DNA of 64,000 bases from Antedon mediterranea (lineage: Eukaryota; Echinodermata; Crinoidea; Comatulida; Antedonidae). A program made the translations under genes and the position numbers. Position 1 is the first letter of the stretch; the number at the start of each line of letters is the position of its first letter. The DNA is taken from assembly GCF_964355755.1 (NCBI RefSeq), contig NC_092680.1, positions 15,291,001 to 15,355,000 of the forward strand, in the 5' to 3' direction. This document shows, one piece after another, positions 25,701 through 36,300 of this stretch. Under the pieces are notes generated by a model. That model was given only the letters and a program-made list of their open reading frames with translations. It was not told where the DNA came from and did no database searches.

Positions 25701-26588
25701 CATCTTCAACTAGACGTGGTAAACAGGTGAGTGACGTCAGAAGTAAAAACGTAACCCAATCTGAACCGATTTTAAAACCTCAAGCAAAATGGCTTTAAAA
25801 TATGAATTTTGGGTTTATCAATACCGTAAACTATAATCAAGTAAATTCATGCTGATTATTATTATTTAATTCATATTCAAACATACAGTTAGTTTTATAG
25901 TTATTTGGCTTTCATATACCGTACCTCATTTATATATTGCATTTCATTTTAGTTGTTACTAATAATTTAACCTCTTTTGCTTGATATTATATTTGTTGGT
26001 TCATTAATTATTCATCAATCCATTCATTCTAATAATATTTATTCTTAATGAGTTTGAATAATTACTTTCTCTCTAACTACCTCATTTATGAAAATTCAAT
26101 TCGTTAAATTCATGTGAAATGTTAAAAATTGCTCGGAAATCGATGTAAATGTTTTTTTCTTAGGTGAATTCCGTTGATAGAAATGTGTCTCGCAAACTTT
26201 TCGATGACTTCACCGATACTCATGTAGATCAGTTACGAATTGCTAACCCTCATGTTTCATCGCAAACACGAAAACAGCTCTCATAATTGAACTCATATTT
26301 GTACTACCGTCATTTTTCTTTATCTCTCTAGAATTTCTAAAAGCTTATCACTCATCTGTTCATCATCTAATGGATATCATATCATCATCATTGAATGTTT
26401 TCATCATGTGTATTTTACTTTTCATCATTCTGCTTCTCTGGGTGTGATTTAAAATGCAGCTTAAATTTTACCAGGTGCTGTGGTTATTTCCCATTTAACT
26501 GTTTCAGACTTCAAGAGAGAGATTTCCAGCAGACAAGAATGAGTACTACTTATATGGATCATCAGACGACGGTCAAACGTACGCCTAA
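19720..26588 (+). CDS. Ionotropic glutamate receptor subunit, gene A (9 coding exons plus 2 alternative 3' exons)
   Basis: Exons: 19720-19801, 21579-21746, 22028-22285, 22448-22626, 23003-23056, 23132-23569, 23716-23847, 24102-24365 and 24656-25798 (TAA), giving 905 aa. Alternative last exons are listed separately. Exon 1 is a signal peptide (start MTGRWIFLGTLFVVLC). Residues about 28-420 form the LIVBP-like amino-terminal domain. Residues about 425-565 are ligand-binding lobe S1 (FEGYIMDLLKEI, DNKYGSR, RADIAAGPLTIT). After M1, the pore loop and M3 comes lobe S2 (about 680-830), then M4 (847-871). It is a plasma-membrane ligand-gated cation channel subunit of the AMPA/kainate-like class. The acceptor of exon 4 (TTTCTTTGAAG) is the weakest site and was set by homology to genes B-D. 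Exon 6 is contiguous here, whereas B, C and D have an intron at the same place. Confidence 0.88.
21131..21448 (+). mobile_element. MITE-like element, gene A intron 1
   Basis: The ends are inverted: TAAAGATGTATTGTCCCCC at the left, and a right end whose complement reads TAAAGATGTTTTGTCCCCC. The interior has TCCGATCCAATTTTTGGT and AATAACTATTAC. A relative is at 50756-51057. Confidence 0.65.
23856..24007 (+). mobile_element. MITE-like element, gene A intron 7
   Basis: The left end GAATTTGTTGACGCGAATCG and the complement of the right end GAATTTGTTCGCGCGAATCG pair over about 25 bases. The inner part has ATGCGTA words in both orientations. It begins about 9 bases after the exon 7 splice donor. Confidence 0.65.
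24656..25798 (+). CDS. Gene A exon 9: channel core, S2 lobe, M4 and default C-terminus
   Basis: Encodes residues 526-905. Ligand-contact positions by alignment to GluA2: T535 and R540 (lobe 1), S706-T707 and E757 (lobe 2), all of the glutamate-binding type. The lobe-2 disulphide pair C770 and C825 is present. M1 is about 578-601. The pore loop reads SMSTMFLQSYDASPRS, with Q639 at the Q/R site. M3 runs about 655-677, and the gate nonapeptide at 667-675 is LYGLNLSPY instead of SYTANLAAF. Reading through a splice donor at 25727 (AAACAG/GTGAGT) gives the tail ending PQAKWL. The ending resembles the C-termini of B, C and D, so this read-through form is probably the ancestral isoform. Confidence 0.85.
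   Translation, partial: RADIAAGPLTITEDRDSFVDFSIPFMRSGIQVLIKHPSFVHEYPFSMMYPFGVEVWFLNAFAMAMFTLILYCVNKMNPSEWRALAENGDVYEENADNFNLRNSSWFSMSTMFLQSYDASPRSHAGRVLTGFWWVFCLIMVFLYGLNLSPYMTAAKKAAFIRTAKDLLEQIQVNYGCVKEGSTYDFFKNSTDPDYQRVWGYISTAYPDPLVDFVSDGVRRVRESNGDYAFLAESAILKYEAYRKPCDLLITDGFITRSMYGFAVQAGSPLRDQLSYAIEKLYEDGTMDKLEQRWFDYNSDCERETLWERQGLYSLTAVDLQGVYYLMLIGVGCALMVYFIELLAFMLMPPSSTRRGKQVSDVRSKNVTQSEPILKPQAKWL
26164..26286 (+). CDS. Gene A alternative terminal exon 10 (isoform b)
   Basis: A strong acceptor (TTTTTTTCTTAG) ends at 26163. Joined in phase 0 to the internal donor after 25726 it adds 40 residues starting VNSVDRNVSRKLFDDF and ending RKQLS before TAA at 26284. The tail is hydrophilic and cytoplasmic and has a possible basophilic phosphorylation site (RNVS). 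This isoform would be 922 aa and would lack the AKWL ending. No transcript evidence is available here. Confidence 0.55.
   Translation: MNSVDRNVSRKLFDDFTDTHVDQLRIANPHVSSQTRKQLS
26508..26588 (+). CDS. Gene A alternative terminal exon 11 (isoform c)
   Basis: The acceptor AACTGTTTCAG ends at 26507. Joined in phase 0 to the donor after 25726 it adds 26 residues, including NEYYLYGSSDDGQTYA, then TAA at 26586. The segment is open, acidic and tyrosine-rich, and recalls the xxYG-type tails of some kainate receptors. Its last codons and stop lie inside the first unit of a 12-bp tandem repeat. A polyadenylation signal AATAAA follows at 26694. This isoform would be 908 aa. Confidence 0.5.
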   Translation, partial: TSRERFPADKNEYYLYGSSDDGQTYA

Positions 26589-26637
26589 ACGTACGCCTAA
26601 ACGTACGCCTAAACGTATGCCTAAACGTACGCCTAAA
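26577..26637 (+). repeat. 12-bp tandem repeat (ACGTACGCCTAA)
   Basis: Five near-identical units of ACGTACGCCTAA (one has ACGTATGCC) start at the end of gene A exon 11. The first unit supplies the stop codon of isoform c. The other frames are open and give an artificial Lys/Arg/Pro/Thr-rich reading frame. Confidence 0.85.
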
Positions 26638-26693
26638 CCATCCGTATCCAGACATTCCAGCCTTTAATCCGCTTTAAAACCAAAGATCCACCC

Positions 26694-26699
26694 AATAAA
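26694..26699 (+). promoter_or_regulatory. Polyadenylation signal, gene A isoform c
   Basis: AATAAA lies 105 bases after the exon 11 stop. It is the first canonical signal downstream of any gene A stop codon. Confidence 0.5.
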
Positions 26700-28346
26700 G
26701 TGCCAAACATCAGTTATTAGTACTCCTAGCTCATTGACCTAAATTGCTTTAATAATGAATGGTTCATTTTAATTTACTATTAAATCATACTGGTTTAACT
26801 AATGACATTATATATAATGATGACTCATGCATGAATAACATTGTTGTGTGCCTAATTGCATGGTTTATTACTACTATAGGTGTCCCCTAAACAGAGATCA
26901 CCTCGGGGTTAATAAAGTTTGAGAGTTCAACAAAAATAATTTCAACTTGTATGCCTAGATTGTACACAAGGTGTAAATACATTGTTTAATCGCAGTAGGT
27001 TTAAATTTAAATGTCCCCCTCCCGTGATTCTCTTCTACGTATAAAACAAACAAACATGTAATAAATGTTATAGATTATATAGTTACTATGCACTAGATGT
27101 ATATTTTAGTAATAAATAGTTTTATTGTGTGTTTCAAGTAATTTTAAGATCGTTGACAAAAAATCTAGATTCGCCATTTTACCCACAAACCATCAGATTG
27201 GGTTCATAATGCGATCTACTAGAGGCCTTCTAATACAACAGATGCCCAACAATAGGTTGGTTAGGCCTAGGCCTATCTTTAAAAATGTATCTCAAATAGA
27301 CCTTGAAATAATGGTTTTATATGTTACACACAGTCTAACTGTTGTAGGCCTAGATAGTTAAAATGGTCAATATTTAACAATTACAGACCTACAATTTTGT
27401 ACGGTCTGCTGTTGTAAATTTTAATCATATTTCTTAATAAATACTTTTGTAATATAAATATGATTGTCTGTTTCCTTTGTACAAACTACACGCTAACATC
27501 TCGAAGAATTCATGACCGTTGAATCTCGATATTTGCTCTATTTTTAACGGGAAAACAAAACTATATCTCTACCGTATATTTGCTGAATTCATACACTTTT
27601 ATAGGCCAACAAGTCTTGCGTTATTATTAATCTTGTTGGAGAAATATATCCCATGAAGTCGAGTAGCAGTTACCATAGCTAACACAAAGAAATCCATATC
27701 TTTAAATCTGATAAAAAAGAAAATAGAAAGGTTAAAAAAAGATGTAAAATAAAATTAGTTTTTGCCGATTCATATTTATATATAGGGCTATTAATTCACA
27801 CAATACAAAATAAATGTACAGCATTATTAAAGGAAAATTGTGAATTAAACATTATTCTGTCTGGGAGAATACAAACAAGCCACGTTTGCTAGGTTTTAAT
27901 CCGCCAAAAACAAAAACCATAAAAGGAATTTTTGAAGCGCGTGTTTCTTTCGTCAAAGTTAATTTTGGTCGTTCAGTAATTACTAATTGTGAAAGCGTTT
28001 CTCATTTTTCATTCCGTGCAGGCCTACTGATGGGTTGTGACGGACAGCAAAGTAAACTCTACAACAGACAACAGAAAGGAGAGAGACAATACATCATTAA
28101 AAAAAATGAATGGTTTTGATTACGAATTGATATAATTTCCTGCCATCTATGTATAGGCTTTATTATTCATTTATTTATTTAAAAACTTATTTTATAAAGG
28201 ATAAAAAACATACAGGTACATATGGTGCCGTTTTTTGTAGAGCAATTGATTAAAAAACATTGATAAAAAGACAAGAAGATTAATAAAACTGAAAAAAAAC
28301 CCACAATACAGAGGGATATTTAGCCTACAGTGTTTTAAAAAAGGAG

Positions 28347-28349
<3 letters not shown>

Positions 28350-28410
<61 letters not shown>
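28350..28410. repeat. (TA)n microsatellite
   Basis: About 30 uninterrupted TA units. The Tyr/Ile reading frame across it is an artefact. Confidence 0.95.
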
Positions 28411-28411
<1 letters not shown>

Positions 28412-30380
28412 TGTACATTGTTAAACAAATGTCTACAAATAAAAGTAGTAATAAAATACGGTAGTCTAAAATAGAAAAATCCTAAAAATTAATACAATTT
28501 ATAAAATAAAGCTGGATTTAATCAAAATGGTGAAATAGCGAGAAGGATTTACTTTTAAAAGATTTTGTTAATATATAATTTAATTTAAAATTAAAATAAA
28601 TTGAAAATTGTTAGCCTACATTTATTTTTTTTTACATTTGGCTTAGTATTAAGTGTTTCAGATTGCCTGTATTATAACCATAATTGGCATTGTATTGATA
28701 ATTTTTTGCTTAAACCTTAAATTTGAGCTGCAAAAATCGTGAAAATATCTGTTCATAAAAATAGCTCACCGAATGCATATACCGCCTAGATCAGCGTGAG
28801 CAAATAGACATTACTGAAGTGCCTACAATCAAATATTAACAATAAAGTGAAGGAGTGATGAGAGAGATCAGTAATGTTGATTCACACGTTTGTAGAATGA
28901 AAGTCAACAGGTTAAATACAAAGAGACGCTGGGTGGTGTTTGCACAGTATAAGACCCTGTAATATATTTATTTTAAAATGATAACACCATGCAGTAGGCT
29001 TAGCATATTAATTAATATTGCCTTATCAAAGTGAAAATCCATCATCTACCATTCTTGTAATTTTAAGAGTATTATTCACTTGATGTACGGATCCGACCGG
29101 TCATTTTTTTTATGACAATGGTTTTGGTCAGCAACACGTAGCCTATTGTATAAATACTTTTCCAGGATTCCTAAATTTCGTCTTGATGAAATCAAAACTT
29201 ATATGTATAATTTACATAGGCTTTAGTTTCCATAAACGTAAGCCTACATCAAACATGTGACAGTATTTTTATTGAAGAAAGAATCCTTTCGTTTTGTCCC
29301 TGGAACTTGCAATATGATTATAATTGAGGTTAATTACCATCTTTGAAAAGGTTGGAGCAATACTGTAATAAAATGTAATAATTATATAATGCAATATAAT
29401 GAACATTACTTACCAGTCCTAGTAGAATAAAATATAAAACAAAGCAGTGTTAATTGCTCACCTTGGAAGAAAAATCATAAACCGAAGAAACAGACTAAAT
29501 AAACAATTGTTTACTTTAGCAAAATAAAAACATAAACGACAGAAAATCTACGGTACTATAAAATTTCAATTTTTAAATAATTATAACAAATTAATATTTG
29601 TGAATATGTCATTATGTATTGAACATTATTGTTCGATTTAATGACTAGTTGTCTGGCTGTCTTGACTACTGATTTTCATTACAGTAGGCCCGCTTGAAAT
29701 ATCCAGTAGGCCCACTTGAAAAATAATGTTGATATAAATGTACGGTGGTTTTTGTTTAAACGCTATCACTACAACATCGCCAACGAATAGCAAATATTAT
29801 TATATTATTATATTAGAAAAAATCCAGATATGAAACAGTTTTGTTTTATTCGGACTCAATTCCTAACTATTAAAAGAAAAAATTATATTAACAATTATAG
29901 GCCTATTATTATTATTATTAAATTGAAAGTAATAATTTCGGTTATATTCAATGTATGCTTTAGTCTACAATATAATTTAGTAATGAATGTCTAAGCGATG
30001 CACACAGCCATTTTGTGACGCAAATGCCAGTTTTATGAGGTAAAGTTCAATAAATACGTGCAACATACACACCCCTATGTAAAATATGATGCAGTCCTGA
30101 CCGTTTTAAATTAATGAATAATTCATAAGCTTCAGTCGTAGAAATTTATAGCCGATGTATTCGCGTACATACCGACTGGTGTGAGGGTGTAAAATTGTTT
30201 CAAATATCACTGGAAACGTTCACAACCGCCATTTTAACGGCATATATACTAACACCGAATTGTTTGGAGCATATTTAAAAGAAGAGTAGTCGTAATATAT
30301 AACTATCCAGGAGAGGGAGTAAGTAAGAGATATAGACCGATTGCGGTTGAGGAAGTTGGTGTACAGGAAAAGCTAGAAAG

Positions 30381-33300
30381 ATGAAGCTGTCTCAAACAGC
30401 GAAATTCGTTTGGATTTTCTTATTGGTTGAAGTCTACATTCACACATCAGAACAAAATATAGTTAATATAGGTAAGTAGACATTTCAAATAATCTGAAAT
30501 AAATAACTGCCGGATGGTAGTTGTTGATTATAATTTGGCTTACACTTTCTTTGAATACATTCGCAGACAATCGGATCGGAATGTTGCCAGGTCACAGGTG
30601 GTAAACCCCAAACCCCCAAACTACCTCTCTCTGAAGAATGTTTATAAATTATTGGTTTAATATAATATAAAAAAATCTATAAATGAGTATATAATGATAT
30701 GATAATTATTATCTGGTGTAAAGCCTAACCAAACTATTTAGGAAATTCTCAGAACTCTATTATATTCTTTAATATGAAGAAAAATATTCATACTGTTAAT
30801 AAAATACGCTTTATCTGCTTGTAGGCGAAATTGTTATGTTATGGTATACAAATTTAGTACTAAAGTTAATTTATATTTTATCACTATAGTGTATAATGTA
30901 TAAATTTGATGAATTTGAAACACAATTGATCTGCGTCTTTGTACAGCATGTTTTGCTTGATATGCTGAGAAAACTTGACCCCAATTTGTTTTCCTATAAA
31001 TCAAGTCAAGTTGTAAAACAACTGAAGACAATCAATGTGACATGCTTGTAGAGTTTGTGTAATAAATCATTATAGGCAGTTACATGGTATACTGCCTGTA
31101 CCCACTGCAGTTCAGCACTTTACAGAGAAGGGATAGAAAGATAGTACTTCTAAAACTTCTTGAATATTCAGTACCATACTAACTGTAAATAAGTGGGCCC
31201 CGCATCCGGCGCAAGTCCCACCAAGTAAAGTATGGAATTTGCCTACTATTCACATTCTATAATGATTCTGTATACAATAGTATCGATTGGTATTGTTTAT
31301 ATATATTTTATTTAAGCTCCCACATCCCCCTTACTGGGTGTATGCGACATTTGTATTGGATTCATTCATTGGTGTGACTGTATTGTCTTTTTTTGAACAA
31401 TATTTCAGGACAAATTAATCAATAATGAGTTTGACTCATGATCGACTTATTATGTTTAATTAGTTTCAGAACATTTTTATTAAAAGTACCATTACTAGTT
31501 ACAGGGAGACTTTCTGTTTACAGTTTCCACCTCGATTTATGTGCCCTTTATCGTATTATCGTTTAGATTTATTCTGATGACTAAATTTGTCAAATGGTCC
31601 AATTTAAATTTAAACATTATTTATTTATTAGCCAGATATTGTTCTTATTTTATTATTCATCAGTTCTAGTACTATTCAGTGAACTGTTTTATTTGAGTGG
31701 TTTAATTCGATTTAAAACAAATGTATGTGCTATATGTACATATGATTTTTTCCCCTAAAATTCATAGGAACAAATGTGGTGAAACGCTTTTTGTTTTTAT
31801 AAAAATACGTTTGGTTTACTTACAAGTTCCCTTAGATTTTACTGTCGATAAAATATAAACAATCAAGAAGGTGCCAATTATCCTCTTTAATATATAAAAA
31901 CATTAAAACAACAGACCATCTATCAAAATAAAACTAGGATATTCTGCAGTATTTACTATTTCTGGAAATGTTGACAATAATATTTGTGCTTTATGGAAAT
32001 CATTGATCATGTTACCACTATGCTACGCTGGAGTTCAGTCAACAATGGCTGAAGTAAACAAACAACAAAACTACTGACTTTTCTCTTTCTTTTTTACTGT
32101 TAACAAGTCAGTAGAATTGTGCTGCTTGATATTATGTAATTGTGAACCATTATTAACTTTTTGTACCTGTATATATATATTGTAATAACTGTATGAATTT
32201 ATTTTGTAAACATTTTGTATGGGTCGAACCTCTTGTTACGAGAGTGTTCCTCCGTTTTAAAGGAGAGTAACCAATAAATATTATTATATTATTAAGAGAG
32301 GGCGCTACTACATTTTACACCAGAATATTAAACTACTTATACCTTCACAAATGAATGCAGTAATAATAGCTACAATATAATGTAATAACTGAAAAGAATA
32401 ATTTAAATAATTTGCTTATTTACAGGTGTGATATTAGGACACGAAACGGATGACAATGACTTGTACAAGAATATATTTAAGGACGCTGTAAACATTGTCA
32501 ACAGGAATTCTACATTCCTTTCTGGCCAGCATCAAATGTTACTCATCGACCATGTTTTATATGCCAACTATGTTTATCCAGCATTACAAGCAGGTATGAC
32601 ATCATCCTATTTATTATCACTAACACTCATTTATTTGTCATGATACTTTAATTCTTTGTATTCGTCATTGATATTGTTTATATTTGCATTATTTATACGT
32701 GTCAGCCACGTGTCAGTCGCACACCATATTCACATATCTTCACTTGTCCTCATTCTTTTTTTATTTATCCTAATTTTCCATTTTCTTTCTTTATTCCCCT
32801 CTTTCTCTTCTTCGTTCCTCTCTTTCTCTTCTTCGTTCCTCTCTTTCTCTTCTTCGTTCCTCTCTTTCTCTTCTTCGTTCCTCTCTTTCTCTTCTTCCAA
32901 TTCATCTTCTTCAGTGTTCATCTTAATTCTCCTCCTCTTTCTGTTTTCCGTACTCTTTTTATCCTTTCCGCTTCATTTCACACTCTTTATTTCATCCTCT
33001 TCCTCTAGCTTTTCATAACAATACCATTCTTTTTTCCCTCTTCCTCTTTTCTCTCTAATGCTATTCATCTTCTTACTTTTCCTCCCTTTTACCCTCTTCA
33101 TTTTTCATCCTTATCTTTCTTCTATAATTTCTTATAAATATTGAAATTACATTTATCAACAGTTTGCAATACCATGGTGCAAACACAGCGAGTGTCGTCA
33201 CTGATACTGCCAGAAGATATTTGTCCCATGTGTGGCGATGTCGCAGCTATGGCTAGCCATGCGACAAGTCCAGTGTTCAGTCTAGATCCGGGTAGTTTGA

Positions 33301-36300
33301 AGTCTGGTTCAGTGGCTTTCAAGATGCACCCTTCTCCAGAGGATATGAGCGAATTTTTTCTCGACATGCTCGTCTATTTCAACTGGAGAAATTTTATGAT
33401 TATTTATGACACCGACCAAAGTAAGTTAGATAGATTTAAGATATCTAGTTTATACTAGGCATAAATTAAATACACACGGAACTGGCCTTAAGTACAACAC
33501 TTAAAGTCAGCAAAAATACCAATATGGTATGCGAGCTCTTTCAATAATTTCTTTCAGAGTTATTAGATTAGTTAACTGAGCTGAATTCTACAGTTCAGAA
33601 CGACAACTGTAACTATTATACTTGCAATACTTTTTCACAGTTTACGCTAATCTGGAGGACGTCATAAGTGCTGGAAACATTTATAAGTGGAACATAACTC
33701 TGCGAAAGTACGATAATAACTTCGATCGTATCGTAGAATTCATCAAGATTGAGGAAATTCGGAACATATTTCTGTATACGTCGACAGAAAAGACTACCCG
33801 GAGAATAATGGAAATGGTACGGTAATGTGACTATTATTTAAACAATAATCACAATAAACACGGTTGATGTTGTTGTTGCATGGTGTCCTTTAATGTATGT
33901 AGTATACAATTTCTTTTAAATGCTAAAGTGGGCGTCTACTGAATAAATATCTATGTGCATATAACCTGTAACTACTTGAACACTACCGTCATTCTCGCTT
34001 ACAATAATAACATTAATTATTATTATGCCAGTTATCGGGTTTGTATATTACATAACGGTAACATTAGGCATACACATTTTCTGTAAAAAAAGAAGATGAC
34101 ATAACCAATGAACCAATCAACATTTAAACGGTATTAAGGGCTTAGTTTGAGAATCAGTGCGTTTAAGTATTATGCCTACATATTATTCATTTCATATTCG
34201 TAGGGGCTTGACGAAGGCGTGGTTAGTGACCAACACCATTGGATTGTGGGAAATCTGGTAAGTATTGTACTGTAAATGTAGAACTACGTATATTAATTGT
34301 CGATAATGATTATCTGATTAACTTTTTTCTTCTTTTTACTTGAAAATACATCCGTCTCTTGTTTTATTTTAGGACGTCTATTTAGATCGTAGTTTTATGG
34401 AAGAATTAGAAGTAAACCGTGCGTACATGACAAGATTTAAAATGAACTATACGACACAGTGGCAGTACTCTTATCCGAGCTCTCCCGATCGCCGTCTGAT
34501 AGATTGGCCTTTACGTGAGCGTCTTAGCTTTGACGCAGTGCTTACAATTGCGCACGGAATGCGCAGATACAGAGAACGCGTGCGTGAAGAGGGTCGCATT
34601 GAAGACATCAATATATTACCAGGTGATACTATGATGAATTCATGTCCAATCAACAGTGATACTCCAACCCGTGCTCTTTGGAATGACGACTTGACTTACG
34701 TAAGTAATTGTTGTAGATGTTGTAAAATATCATGATTTTAACCAAATGAAATATGTAGGCATTTTTTCCGTAAATAAACGTAGGCCTACGGTATTATTCG
34801 TTTTTTATTGTTTAGGTAATGACTACAATTATAATACCTTTAATAAAATTAAACAACAAATAGTGCAAGGACAGCAGTTCCAGTTGCTGCTTTTGCATAT
34901 TGACAGTAAATGAACTGTAAAGCAATTTCTTATGAATAACTTTTTTTCAGTACAATTTTGAGGGACTCACTGGTAACGTAGCGTTCAACCCAAATGGAGA
35001 TCGTGTGAATTACACAATAATGATATACAGCGGACAGGGCGAAACCTTTGACACAGTTGTAAGTCAGTAACGTATTAGAACAAAATATGTATGCGGAGTG
35101 TAGAAACAAAATTGTTTTGTACATAATAGATTTTTATGTATCGTACTAAAGATTGGTTGCCACTGGAGATGAAACGCAAGGATGTAAAGGCAACGTAAGC
35201 GAGTTGACCAATCAGAAGCTTTGGATTATTCAAACTTTCGATTTACATTGGTCAACACGCTTGCGTTGCGTCATTGCGCCCTTGTCCAATGTAAACCAAT
35301 CTTAATCCTAATAAACTAGTTTAAAGGTAAAGGTAAAGGTATTCATATTTGTCCTCAAGCTTAACTGGAAACTGAGGAAATTCGGATTAGGCCCTCCACG
35401 GACCCACGGCAGCCAGCAGTGCAGCGCCTACCAGATCAGCACACTGGGAGACGATCCCCTACTCTTTTCGAATAGTGTACCAAGTTCTTTAACGTGCACT
35501 GTTAAGTACACGGGACCAACGGCTTTACATCCCATCCGAAGGACGAGGCAATGAGAGTAAAGCGCCTTGCCTAAGGATGCAATTAGTATGGTAACCTCGA
35601 ACCCATGTCTATCACATGCTAGTCCGATATTACCATTACACCATCACTCTCCAGTATATACAGCACCCGCCGCGATTTCTAGACGATCTCCCATCCAGAA
35701 CGCAACCAGGCCCAACGTTGCTTAACTTCGGTGATCTGACGAGAACCGGTGTTTCAACGCAGTAAAAAATAGTCGTACTTCTAATTACCGTGTTTTTAAC
35801 GTCATTTGTTTTAACTGATATTGTAAGGATGGTTATTACTCATGAAATAAATCTTTGTGTTTATGTATTTCAAAACACTTTTTTTAGCGTGGTGAGTGGT
35901 CGCAAAATCCACTACATTGGGAAAGCCGATACAACATCGAGTGGCGCAATGAGGGACGTTTAAACGTAACCAAGTACGTACTTGGGCTAGAGAGACGTCT
36001 TAAAGTGGTTTCAATTCTGGTAAGTCTAATAATAATTACTTTGTCTATCACAAGAAGCTCGCAGTGGAATCTGAGACAAGTCGCGATGTTGTTTGTACTG
36101 GCTTGTTCTATATCCTATATACTGCATATCAATATATTGTTTCGTGTTAATAGAATTTAGCATTTATGATGGTGATACTGTAACATGTACTCTAGTAATT
36201 GTGATGCCGAAGAAAACTTATTGAGATTTTCAGTATAGATATACATAGCGTATTTTTCAGCATCTTTACATGGATACACTGACTCACCCACTCGCTTTTT

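Larger units (their letters stand above)
26589..30380. other. Spacer between genes A and B
   Basis: AT-rich, with several AATAAA words, a (TA)n tract at 28350-28410 and scattered TAGGCCTA words. No exon with codon-like composition was found. The stretch just before 30381 presumably contains the gene B promoter (for example CATATATACT at 30241). Confidence 0.45.

Noticed and set aside
26461-26667. Lys/Arg/Pro-repeat protein frames on both strands near gene A's end
   Set aside because: Produced by the 12-bp tandem repeat; the supported reading is the short exon 11 that stops in the first unit.
28192-28428. Minus-strand Tyr/Ile-repeat open frame
   Set aside because: Translation of a (TA)n microsatellite.
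32656-33018. Plus-strand Ser/Phe-rich open frame of 120 codons
   Set aside because: Runs through the CT-rich 21-bp minisatellite in gene B intron 2; low complexity.
35655-35763. A functional 5S rRNA gene on the minus strand
   Set aside because: Diverged from 5S, fused to a tRNA-like unit and a SINE body, and followed by no oligo-T terminator at the 5S end; better explained as a SINE head.
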